In this document: one piece after another, positions 10,907 to 22,070 of the stretch
Layout of the letters: the number at the start of each line of letters is the position of its first letter
How positions within the stretch are numbered: position 1 is the first letter of the stretch
Assembly (NCBI GenBank): GCA_950295325.1
Contig: OX485803.1
Coordinates: 76,647,554-76,711,553, forward strand
Length of the DNA: 64,000 bases
Reading direction: 5' to 3'
From: Polytrichum commune
Lineage: Eukaryota; Streptophyta; Polytrichopsida; Polytrichales; Polytrichaceae
Notes under the pieces: model-generated
The model's database searches: none
Told to the model about the DNA's origin: nothing
What the model saw: only the letters and a program-made list of their open reading frames with translations
Made by a program: the position numbers and the translations under genes

Positions 10907-13171
10907 GCCAAACACTAAAGCATCCCTATCGATCTCTGCCTATCTAAGAATCCGCTGCCCTTGGCTCACGCGTCAATGCCCATAACAAAATTTATTGGTC
11001 TTGTCACGTTGTTGCCGAAGCTTGCCTAACCAGACAAAATTATAGATGGAGTCAGCTCCGTCAACGTCAGTCATCCTTCGAGCCATAGACCTACTTAAGG
11101 CATTAGGAACATTCCATGCTCCCATCTCCTCAATTCTACACCACATTTTCTAATGTATTATGCACCAAATACGTGGAATGTGTTTGTACCAAATCCAAAT
11201 CTACAAATGTGTTCTACAATGAATTTGATAGATTTGAACTTGTGGATACACATAATTATTTCATACAAATAGTGCATGTAATCAAGTGGTCTTCCTCTCT
11301 AAGCATGTAATGCCAAGATTTTATAGCTCAGTGTAGATGTCCTCTTGTTTTGTGCCTACACTCACATGATATGTAGGTTGTACATGAGTATTTATAATCA
11401 CACTCAATTCGATTATGTATTGATAGTTGATGTGGTGTTATGAGATTTCACTACAATATACCGTTCATATTAGTGTAGACCTATGATTGTCCTATACTCA
11501 TTCAAGTGGATCATCACTTATGAGTTTGTGAGTCTCTTATTGGTTAGTTAATCCAATTCGTTTACTAGCGCAAACTTTTTGATCTAATAACATATATCTA
11601 CATGGACATGAAATATTAATTTGCTAAGTTTTGTGGTTGCAACACAATTAATCAAAACATGGTTGGAATCATGTTATAGTTTGCGCAAAACACTTACAAA
11701 TCTCATTACATGAGAGTCAACTTCATGGACCTCAAACCCAAATACGAGACAGACAACAAAGATGTCAGATCTTATTTGGTTGCCTTATTTTGGCATTCTA
11801 CATGTGCTTTCATCCGGGAATGATCAGCAAGCTAGTGGCGTAGTTTTTTTTTGGGGGGAAAACATATTGTTCAACCACGGACGTAACAACTTCGATTATG
11901 AGGAATGATTTTAGGATAGACCTTAGTTGCAACAGTTGCAAACTATATTAATTATTAGAATTATACACTTGATTAATTATGTAAACTTAAGTTGATGTTC
12001 AACCATGCAATCAAATGTTCTTTTAAAAATTACTCTAATATATATCAATCAATTTTTTCTAGCATGTAGAAAATGTCATACACAAAGTGTCATGAAAACT
12101 GATTATGAGGGCGCAACATAGTCTAAAAGTCTCTATAAGCAAATGAATTAGGTACATAAATCGTCATGCAGAAAACGTTCTACAAAATGCATCATGTGAA
12201 ATATGTCATGAATAATGTGTTATGCAGACTATGTTATAAAAAATGTGTTATGCGATGTATCATGCAATATATGTTGTGTAGAAGACTTAAATTAAACATC
12301 ATTTATTGAATTTTGATATATTTTTTGATGAATGAACACAATTTCATTCAACATTTCCAGTGCCACTCTAGCAAGCTTTATTTTTTTTATGTAAGCAACA
12401 TGCCCCTTGATTGATCCTCTAGCATATCATTTAAGAAGGTTTCTATGTTTTATAAGGGAATGATTGTCGTCGCGTGCAGGTAATAATATTGTGTGTGTGT
12501 GTGTGTGTGTGTTTAAATTGATTTTTTAAATTAAAATTGCGCAACATCTCTTGCGATTAAATCATTATGTTTCCCTATACCAACTCCCTCACATTTTGTT
12601 TGTAATGGGTTGTTATTTGAGTTAGAGATAACCCCAAGGCATGCATCCTTGCTATCCACACAATGAAACTATCACTACCTCCACTTCTTGGTGATCTCAA
12701 ACATCTAACGAGAATATGAAATGTTGGCACAAAACAAAAGGGCGTCTACACTGAGCTATAAAATCTTGACATTATAGGCTTAGAGGAAGAACACTCAATT
12801 ACATGCACTATTTGTAAGAAATAGTTGTGCACATTAGCAAGTTCAGATCCGTTAATTTTGTTGTAAAACACATTTGTAGATTTGGTGCATAACACATTAG
12901 CATATCTTGTTTGCGTAGCAATTTAGCAAATGTGATGCAGAAATGAGGAGATGGGAGCATGGAACGTTCCCAATGTCCAAGGAGGGTCCGTGGCTTGAAG
13001 GATGACTAACGTCATCGGAGCCCACTTTGTTCATGGTTCCGTTTGGTCATGCAAGCAACGGGCAACGACATGTGCAGGACCAATACATTTTGGTCTAGGC
13101 ACCGACACAGGGGCCATGGACGACATATTCTTTGATGGACAAAGCTCGATAAGGGTGTTTTAGCGTTTGGC
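10907..13171. mobile_element. Non-autonomous Mutator-like element with ~450-bp terminal inverted repeats
   Basis: The ends read GCCAAACACTAAAGCATCC (10907) and, reverse complemented, GCCAAACGCTAAAACACCC (ending 13171). Inverted similarity continues to about 11356 on the left and 12726 on the right, with shared blocks such as TTCCATGCTCCCATCTCCTC and TTTTATAGCTCAGTGTAGA. An exact 9-bp duplication CTTATGTTT flanks it (10898-10906, 13172-13180). Long TIRs with a 9-bp duplication define MULEs. The 1.4-kb core has no transposase. It holds degenerate GTYATGCAGAA-type subrepeats (12060-12290) and a (GT)n run near 12489-12511. Confidence 0.85.
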
Positions 13172-13180
13172 CTTATGTTT

Positions 13181-14540
13181 GTGCATCACAAAGCAATTAT
13201 CGGTTGGGACTTGGTTTTGACATGGACAAATTGGTCACATGCGTGTAAGTCTTGTCCCCCGCCCCTATCACCCAACTAGTTTGTCGCAACCCTTGCTAGC
13301 CCCTTAACAATCTTGCCAATTTTCATTTCTAGCAAAGGTTACGAGCGCTAACCCTTCGCATTCCGCCATGCTAATGGTTAACTCCTCCTACCCCGGACCT
13401 TATAGTTCATAGGAGAACCAACCCTCCTATTGCCATAACTCCTAGCTCACACCTCCGATTAAGGTGTTCTTGAGCATCCTAGAATCTACACGCCATAAGC
13501 TACGCATAGCTCATGGCGTTACCCTCATGCCTCCTAGTCTCCGTGGGTGGGAGGCGTTCCCAATGCCCGGGGCCCTCACCCACACTAGGATCACTTGGGC
13601 CCTCTCACCAACGGCGCCACAAGTCCCGGGTGTCACTCCGGGGTCCTCCTTGTGCCCATGGTGTTTCGGGCACTCCTCATGGAGAGGTGCGCGACATAGT
13701 TGGTATTGAAATCGAGTACGTAGGTGGGCAGGTTTCATACAATTATGGTGTGTTTTGCATTTTTCTTTTGGGAATTACGAATGTTTTCATTCAACCTTGA
13801 GGAAATTTAAGGCTTCCTTTACACTCAAAATGTTGGGGCTTGAAGAAAGGGGCATGAAAAATTGGTGCATGTTTGTGCATCACGGAGTGGGTCATCTAAC
13901 TGTGCACTATGCTTTTGATGTGGATAAATTAGTCGATTGTTAGCCAATCCATCACTATTGTAGATCACTCTACCATTCAAATGGTATGTAGTGTCACATA
14001 CACTATTTGCAAAGAGCCTAAACTAGATGCCTAGAGGTTTCAAAGTGTCACGTCTGCTAATTGTCAATATGATAATATTTGTCAACATAAGTATTTTTTA
14101 AAGTGAGAATTTTATTTACATTATGACATTAAGAGTAGCATATTGGGGTACTGTAGATGATAGTTTTGCGTTTTAGTATGCAAGGGGAAGATATTTTTTT
14201 GAGCGTACCAATGATAAGTGCCATGTTTTACATTTTAGTATGCATGAGGAAGATATTCTTGTGGACCATTGTCGAACTTATACCATGCAAACTATCGAAT
14301 ATACTCATGCCAAGATATTAGTAAGCGCACTTGAACGCCAAGTGTCATGAGACGACACTTATGGTGAAGTTGTTAATCATCAACGTAATCTAGCATACAC
14401 CTCAAAATATGGTGAATGACACTAAATACCATAAACAATGTATGGTAGAGAGGTTGGGAATTTGGAGAAAGAGCCTCTCTAATGTTTTAGCTCCTCCATG
14501 CAAACACTCCCTTCACCTATGCAAACAAATGCACATGTAT
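13181..14540. other. Intergenic: second duplicated unit plus GC-richer insert, no gene recognised
   Basis: 13181-13275 and about 13800-13930 match the flanks at 10675-10906. Between them (about 13290-13700) is a GC-richer block with short frames on both strands and no motif I recognise; it could be part of a decayed retroelement. The rest is AT-rich. Confidence 0.4.
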
Positions 14541-14549
14541 CGTGGATTG

Positions 14550-15490
14550 GACTTAATTTGGTTACTTGTCTTAATCGGACACCTATATTTGAGTGATACG
14601 TGGTTAGATACGACTCCAAGAAAAAGATACCGAAAAAACACATGTTTAAAAGAGCTTGAACTGATAACCATTCTAGGCTTGAAAGTCAACATAATTATGG
14701 AAGGAGGAGGGGGAGGACCTATACAACCATTCAATGAACACGTCAAGGACCTTCATGTTCATAATGAATAAGATAGTAGTTGGAGCTCTAGAATTGTGAG
14801 GAGAGTGGCTCACTTGGATTTACTAAGCATCTTAGGGGCACTTTATATTAGGGCCCATTTCTAGGGCCCATTTCCAAACCCTAGGCATCAACCAATGAGA
14901 GTGCTTAGATTGCCCAAATGGGCCCTAATATGGGCCCTAGGGCTTTATATTGAGAGTCGGCCCACGGGTCGGCCCACTTCTCCTAAAGCTTGCGTGGCGG
15001 GTGACATGGCGGCGTTTTGGAGAGAAAAAAGTGGGCCGCATGCAAAAAAATGGGTCAAGGGTTTATGGAGACCCACTTCGCACCTACGGCCCACTTCACC
15101 CAACTTCCGTCATATAGTCATTTATGACTTTACAACTTTATGACTTTATGGTTTTATGACTTTAGTTCAAGCAAGGGCATAATTCATTTAAGACAAAGTG
15201 GGCCGTGGATTGGGCCTTACAATATAAAGTCCCTAGGCCCATTTGGAAGGCCCACTTTAAAGTAGAATTTCCAATTTGGGCCCTACAAGTGGGCCCATGG
15301 ACTTTATATTGCAAGGCCCACTCAACGGCCCACTTTGTAAAGTAGGGCTAAAGTTAAGGCCCACTTCAAGTCCAAGTGGGCTCCCCTCCAAATGGGCCGG
15401 CCGCCAAATGGGCCCTAATATAAAGCCCCCCTTATACTAATCATGTGTTTCATGTGATAGGAGAAGTGAGCTACAGTCGTTGGAGAAAAG
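14550..15490 (+). repeat. Dispersed repeat family A, copy 3, split by a MITE
   Basis: 14550-14834 matches the head of family A (GTGGTTAGATACGACTCCAA, GATAACCATTCTAGGCT, AGTCAACATAATTATGG). The tail CATGTGTTTCATGTGATAGG resumes at about 15440. The gap is exactly the TTA-flanked element 14835-15431, so the MITE inserted into an existing family A copy. Confidence 0.75.
14835..15431. mobile_element. PIF/Harbinger-like MITE dense in TGGGCC motifs
   Basis: The left end reads GGGGCACTTTATATTAGGGC; the right end, reverse complemented, reads GGGGGGCTTTATATTAGGGC. It is flanked by TTA at 14832-14834 and 15432-15434, consistent with PIF/Harbinger. It is 597 bp and non-coding. By eye I count about 20 TGGGCC or GGCCCA hexamers inside, plus a short TTTATGACTTTA tandem at about 15118-15165. 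Confidence 0.8.
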
Positions 15491-16039
15491 TGACCATTTA
15501 AGACCCTTTTAGCTTACGTAGGAAAGGGAGAAGTCTCCTTTCCCTCACTACAAGCACAGTTATTATACATTAGGACGCTCTTTCCTCCCACATTGCCTTA
15601 TCAGCATGTGCCGGTATGTTATGAGCACTTCACCCCAAAAAGAAATGTGTATACTTGCCATCTAGTCATCGAATTCGAGACGATGGCCGAGGAGGGTCTA
15701 GAAGCATCTTTCATATTTAAATTTTAGCGCCCCCTTTTGCTCGATTAAGTTGTAGGTGGTAAGATCTCGGGCGTCATCATTGTTGGGTATGACGAAATTG
15801 GATATTGTGGCTTCCTACTCCAATGAAGCTTCGGACTTAGTTATGTGCCCCCCCCCCCCCCCTTTCCAAATCTTCAAAGTATGACCAACGTTCTAAAGTT
15901 GTACAGGTGTCGTCCTCCCAATGGCTCGTATGTGTTAAGATCGTACATGGCAATGGGAAGAAGTCATCATTCCGACACTTGGGGTGCTGGCCCATGATGG
16001 TACACTGCGTACGCTTTAAGTACTGTGGATGTTGGACCG

Positions 16040-16440
16040 GAAATATAGAGTTGAGGCGCCTATTCCCGATCAGGACCCCATCGGTAATCTATAGGGTACC
16101 GCAATTTCGATCAAGTTGAGATTGAGTGTCCGATCCAACTGGGACTGTGTTTCGACCGGGGCGGAACCAATAGTGGCATGACACATGTCTTGGTTTTGAG
16201 TGCTAAAGTGAGGAGAAAGGAACTGTTATGATAAACTCTAGACATTTTTAATATGTTCAGGCCAACTTTTGGTTTCAAAAATCCACAGTATATTCAGTTA
16301 AAGGAATAAAATTACCGAAAATGTGTAGTTCTTCTCATTTTTATCTTCCTACACGAAGAAAATTTGCATTGCCTTATGCTTCTTCAAATTTGGCATAGAA
16401 TTTCGTAAGTGATCGGTGATGGGCAACTCTATTCTAGAGT
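16040..16440 (+). repeat. Dispersed repeat family B, copy 1
   Basis: Contains CCTATTCCCGATCAGG, CAATAGTGGCATGACACATG, TCTTGGTTTTGAGTGCTAAA, GCCAACTTTTGGTTTCAAAA and AAGTGATCGGTGATGGGCAA. The same blocks recur in order at 16495-16770 (partial) and inverted at about 60117-60513. Non-coding. Confidence 0.65.
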
Positions 16441-16494
16441 ATGCACACTCGAAGCGCATCCTTTCAATTTTGTCAACAATCGGGGCCTCTTCGC

Positions 16495-16770
16495 ACTATA
16501 GTAGAGCCGCCTATTCCTGATCAAGTTCCAATCCACAATCTATAGGGTACTGGAATTTTGATTGGGCTAGGATTGAATATTGGTCAAGATGTCAATGGAT
16601 CTTGATCAGACTGGACCCAATAGTGCCATAACACATGCCTTGGTTTTGAGTGCTAAATTGAGAAGGAATGAGCATTAAAAATGAGCACTTGTGACATACT
16701 CTAAACAATGCAAAAATTAGATCCCACATATATTGAGAAGCTCCATAAATATTTTGATACAAAGTCCACA
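16495..16770 (+). repeat. Dispersed repeat family B, copy 2 (partial)
   Basis: Diverged direct copy of the first ~200 bases of 16040-16440 (GCCGCCTATTCCTGATCAAG, CAATAGTGCCATAACACATG, CCTTGGTTTTGAGTGCTAAA). It runs directly into the piggyBac-like fragment on the other strand and may be part of that element. Confidence 0.55.
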
Positions 16771-16920
16771 ATAACCCATACTTTGATCCCCCATTTTTTT
16801 CAGGTTTTTGGGGCATGTACTACATGATGGGGCAATACTTTCCTTTATATCTCACCATAGACTCATCAATTATAATTTCATGGTTTAAATTACACACACC
16901 TTTACACCTTTCACAAAGCA

Positions 16921-16960
<40 letters not shown>

Positions 16961-17011
16961 GGTGTCATCTTCTGAGGATTCATGTGGTGCGATGGTATTA
17001 ACTGTTGACAT
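16592..17011 (-). pseudogene. piggyBac-like transposase fragment (DDE_Tnp_1_7 type)
   Basis: Minus-strand translation gives an acidic (Asp)n stretch from a (CAT/GAT)n microsatellite (about 16920-16957). Then comes NHEIIIDESMVRYKGKYC, an in-frame stop near 16818, and YMPQKPEKNGGSKYG. The order DESMVRYKG...QYMPxKPxKWG is characteristic of piggyBac-derived DDE domains, with the Asp of IDES probably catalytic. The stop codon, the poly-Asp tract and an apparent frameshift into 17012-17145 show it is dead. Confidence 0.55.
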
Positions 17012-19969
17012 GCTTGGGACAAAGTAACATTAGTGGGTGTGAGGTCGATGTCAAATTCTTCTGAAATCTCTTCAAGGGTTGTAATTTCCCTCCTCTGACA
17101 ATCTCTTTCGAGCAAATGTATATCCAGTTTATTGGGAAATGACACAACGAGTCTACTTTTTTCTAGTTGTGGTATCTATATACGAATATCGCAAAACACC
17201 TTCTCACAAGGTCTTTGGATTAGGTTCATGGAGGTCATACACTTCACATTGTCCTACTTTGACTGCAGGTTTCATGAAAGGTGCTTGGGGTGCACCTTTC
17301 ATGAAAAACCAAGAACCATGTTCGTTTGCAACATACTCTAAAAGCTTCCTGAATACAAGTTTTTGATTTTTTTTGTAGAATCAAGCAATACACGTACAAT
17401 TTCAATGATAAAGGTACAAGTGACAATATTTATACGTAAAAAAAAATTACATTCATATATAGTCATTAACATAAGTATACAAATATACTTTTGAATGATT
17501 ATGAACCCCTATCATATGTATAATATAAACTCTAGCATTCATTAATAAAGTCGTTGAAGACATTTTTAATCCGTTGGATGTAAGTCATGAGCAACTAAGT
17601 CTACAATATACGTTACAAAAGCTAATGTAATTATTGATTCTAAGTCTACCATCAAATGATCTATAAGAACATAAGTCCACTTATTGTTGGTTCATTTCTG
17701 ATACCATTGTAAACCAATCTCATTGCTCGATTCTAGAATTTGCAACCCTAAGACCTGCAACAATTGTGATCCCTAAATGCTTGATCCAAATTGTTGCACG
17801 CATCGGGGGTTTACTAATGATACAAAAACGATTGAGAAAAAACCAACCTGGGAACCAACACCTTCGCAATTTCGATGCCGCCCATGATCTAACAAAGGCA
17901 TCAACCACAAAGAAACGCCACATAGAAGTGCCGGCCATTCCTCTTGCAACCCTATGCAAGAAGTGGCCTTGTTTTCAACTCAACCACCCCTTCCAAAACC
18001 CTAAACTGCCTCTTCGATACATACGTGGATGAAATAAAGGAATGATAAAATTATTCATCCTAGTTTCATCCCATATTAAATACTTATCCTACAAAGTCTA
18101 GTGACCCTACCACACAAGTACAAATGTTTTATATTTTCTAAAGGTCCTCCATACATGTGCATAACTATGAGTTATAATTTGTGTAGCATATGTATACATA
18201 ATATGTAAAAAGTTAATATCAATACCCGTTTCACCCACATATACTCATACGTGTTATGGAAGGTGCATCCCCCGGGACTGCAAGATACACCCTAAACTTT
18301 GTAATATCAACCCCCATAATGTCACTCACTCTCTGATATCCTGAAACCCTAGGGAACGGATGTTCGTAGTTCAAATCTCACTCCTTATTGTCACAATTCT
18401 CTCTCTTATATCACAAATTTTGTCATTAATGCAAACCACCAAAGAAGTCAATCTACACCCTCGCATTGCGCCTTTTGTCAATATATGGAGTGTCACCTTC
18501 TTATTCTTCTTCTTCTTATGCCACTTGTCAAATGTTGGTGCATGCGTCTGCCACATTGCCTGGGAAGGCCAAGTGGAGTGGGCCACACTAGCGTAGGTGA
18601 TAGGAGAATGTATTAAAATGGTCCTCACATCTCCTTTGTCTTATTCCATAATGTCACATGCTACACTAATTCTTGCATCCATGTTAACACTACAAAACTC
18701 TGTAATATCACGTGCACTTTGGTTGCCACAGGTGTGATAATAGGGAGTTTAGAGTATATACTGAAACACCACCAGGTCCATGTGGAGATGGACTTTGAAT
18801 ACAACCCACAACCTTAGAAATATTTTGAAGTGGGGTTTGTTCATCACCTTCTGCCCTTCAACAGGAGTTGCTTGCTCCGACAATTTGATCTCCATCTTCT
18901 TCCTTAGTGTCTTTAGGGATGACAATGGGAGTTGTTTTAGTGCTGCCAATGGGAGATTGTGGTTGGTGTTTGACGGTATTTCACCCATCGTTCATTATTT
19001 CCGCGCCAACCTCAACTTCTCCAACAAGCTCAATTAATCCTTTCTTTTGGCTGCTCGTGTTTGCTGCCATGGTTGTCATACGTACTCAACTGTTTCGTTT
19101 GAATCCTCTTTAGCAGACCGCGCAAATGGAGGCAGATCTGGGAACAAAACATCTTTGATTAAAACGTTCACTTCAGCTATAAAGCCAGTCAGGTCTCCTT
19201 CAACTCCACGTCGTCCTCTCCAATTGAGAGCCTTCACAACCCATGCTATGTATAAGTAATGTAGGTGCGCATGTGGATTTGGATCTCCTTTATCACCTAG
19301 AAGCTTCGGCAATGCAAGCAGGTATCATGAATCCCAGAATGAAGGCAAGCTGCCGATCGGTGCATTTCTGCGCTCTTCGAGCCCATTGAACAACATGTTG
19401 ATAATCAAAGAACAAATGGCTCAAGGTGAGGAGGAAGATTTTGGAGTGAGTATGGATTGCGTCTGGAAGGCGCCATTTTATCCTCTTCCTCGCAATACTA
19501 CAGAAACCTACCAACTTCAAGCTCTCTTCATCTGTATCTCGTTGTATCATAGATTGTATATAAACTTTTCTTTCCATTGCCTCCTACTATTGAAATCTAG
19601 CACATAATTTCTCCCACTTTTGAGCTATCGAGCTACCTGACTACTTCAATGCCGCCGTTCATTTACAGCTCCATTCAAGTTCGTGATTATCACTGGTACT
19701 TCATCGACGTCCTAGCATTCCACCACGTCGCAACTTCTTCCCGCTTTACACCTACCCTACTCTCTCTAATTCAATACACATAATTTAATCGTGCTGCATC
19801 TGCAGGTGTTACATGTTCAATGCTGCATTTACATATTGTCAGCTACTCGCATTTGCTGTATGTGCTCTAAATCAATTGATTGTCTTTGCAAACTCTTCAG
19901 GCATTGCGAACCTTCACTCCATAATTACTATACTCTGCTCAACACTTTCGTTACCCTCAATCCACTAGT

Positions 19970-20195
19970 GTCCGGGGAGATTTTTGGGCAGAATCGACCG
20001 AGATCCTAGTGTTTCGAAGTCCAACCGGTTACATGTTGACATCTTCTGGTTTGTCTTCATTAATTTGAGGCATATTCTATAATTTCCTCTAAATGATGAG
20101 TAATTTTCCTGTAGTCTTGAACTCCGAACAGTTCTTCCTCAACCTCAACTGGTTCATCTGCAACCAGCGGTCGGTTCTCCCCGTTCATTGCAAGC
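19970..20195 (+). repeat. Direct repeat, copy 1 (partner at 20660-20882)
   Basis: TTTTTGGGCA.AATCG...GAGATCCTAGTGTTT, CCAACCGGTTACATGTTGAC, CCTCTAAAT...GGTAATTTTCCTG and CGGTTCTCCCC occur in the same order in both copies, ~690 bases apart. They could be a tandem duplication or the LTR remains of a very short retroelement. AACCGGTT palindromes recur inside. Confidence 0.55.
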
Positions 20196-20659
20196 CACGT
20201 TGGAGATTCTAGAGAACACGAACTCATTTCATTGGACAATAAGTTTTTGTGCGGAGCAATCTGGTGGATTCATGTGAATTTCATGAGACGATTGTGATCA
20301 CCCGGGATAGATTTGTCAAACCCATTGAGCTTTTCTGCGAAAAATTTCCTGCCCAAGTCTTTTCCCAGGCACTTTGTAGGAAAACAAAAACTTCAATTCT
20401 GTATATACACAATGATCTCCGCGAAGAATTCTGTATTTGAAAAACTAAGCATGATATCCCAGCTGTCTTGCTGGGTCCCACACAAAAACACGAGTGCTAC
20501 ACCATGGCCACATGTCTATATGCAAAAAGGCTACATGCTTGGTTGTCAGAGCCTGCCAAAGACTTCCATCCACCCGATTTGGGTCACATGAAAAGTTAGG
20601 GGTTAAGAATTAAAATAGGTGCTGCCAAAAGGAAGAAGTTACTTTAAGGCTTCAATCAG

Positions 20660-20882
20660 TGATCGGGTAGGTTTTTGGGCATAATCGGTTGAGATCCTAG
20701 TGTTTGCTAATCCAACCGGTTACATGTTGACATCCGCCGGTTTTCCTTTATTAAACTGGGATATATTCTATAGATTCCTCTAAATCGATCGGTAATTTTC
20801 CTGCAGTCGTGAACTTAAACCGGTTATTTCTCAAACTCAACCGGTTCATTTGTAACTAACTGCCGGTTCTCCCCAATCATTG
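20660..20882 (+). repeat. Direct repeat, copy 2 (partner at 19970-20195)
   Basis: Diverged second copy with the same block order. The sequence between the copies has no long frame. Confidence 0.55.
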
Positions 20883-21000
20883 GTCTCGATAACTAGGTTC
20901 AATACCAACAACACAAGGGACCTATCTGATTGATTGAAAAAAAAAATCTTACTTTGGATTTCAAGAGAGTACCACCCAAATGGATAATCTGGTGATGTTA

Positions 21001-22070
21001 CCACAAAAGCCTACCATGCATCACAGTAACTCTCCAAATGTGCATACCAATCACCAAGCAGAAAAAATATAAAGAATGCATCAGTCCAACTCTGCCATGA
21101 ATGCAGATGTGCTGTGAGCAACATGTGAGTTGAATTATAGGTGGTCATCACATGGCCACATTCGACATTATGTAAGCAACAAAACTGAGGGCCTTTAATC
21201 CCTACAGGTTCCTCTACCTTGTAGCTTACAAAGCTTTCCCAATACAGCCAGGCTGTCAAGAATAAATACATATGAACTTAATGGAAACTCCTTCATCACT
21301 GTAATTAAACTACTCTAATTTAAGTATTTCATCCACACAAGCCTTGCAGCTCACAGTCTCTTTTAATCCCTGTATGCAAGGTCACTTGTTGCAGCTGACT
21401 GTGGTCCTCCACATACCTTACAATTACCGGGACAAGAGCTGGAGAGCGGATCCAATTCGTCTCCACCCACTGTTTCATTTGGTAACCGTCTCTATAATCT
21501 TCTAATCTCACTACCACCCTACCGCTCATCTTCTACCTCATTCTTTGCTATAAGTAAATCGAAACATGTGGGGTCAACCCTTGAGATACCTCAAATCATG
21601 ACAACCTCCAGAAGGAACCCCATCCCTCTCCACCCACCATTTTTAATTAGGTTGCTGCCTTGTGCAACCTCACTACCTCACTACCTCCCTGATGTTCATC
21701 TTCTACCTCATTGTTTACTAGAAAAAAAAACCTATGGGTGGTCAAGCCCTAAGATTGCCTGCAAGAATCTTAAAACAGGAGGGACTGCCTTTGCAAGCCC
21801 AACTTGCTCCGCTCTGTAGGGTTTGCACTATAGGTCGCAAGCAACCTACCCCAAGACCTCAGACTGAGATCATGCAAGATCATGCAAGATCACACATAGT
21901 AAACAACCACAACCCCTGCTTCATGTGAAATTCTTCACCAGGAATGTAGACAGGCAACAAAGACGCACCTCACATATGGCAGAAGCACCTCTGTATCTGT
22001 TACCGCATACAAATGGAGACACCCCCCCAACTCCCTGACCACAGTTGTCAGCAGACAAATGAAGTGTGTA
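21001..22070. other. 3' flank of LON1, no gene
   Basis: Short frames without recognisable motifs. CATCTTCTACCTCATT recurs at about 21527 and 21699, indicating a small local duplication, and ATCATGCAAG is tandem near 21870. The 3'UTR and polyadenylation site of LON1 should lie just below 22071. Confidence 0.4.

Larger units (their letters stand above)
17146..21000. other. Intergenic repeat-rich region, no gene recognised
   Basis: Short unrelated frames only. A small hairpin lies near 17272-17310 (TTTCATGAAAGGTGC arms). On the minus strand near 17700, ATGGTATCAGA resembles a Copia-type primer-binding site preceded by TTTACA, so a decayed LTR may extend above 17710; no gag-pol is visible. Frames at 19076-19577 on the minus strand have no motif I know. 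Confidence 0.35.

Noticed and set aside
16885-17145. Met-homopolymer frame through the (CAT)n repeat
   Set aside because: A microsatellite read in the wrong frame; the Asp frame continues into the piggyBac signature.
18360-19600. Possible gene from several 78-94-aa frames on both strands
   Set aside because: No recognised motifs, no convincing chain of splice sites, and inconsistent frames.
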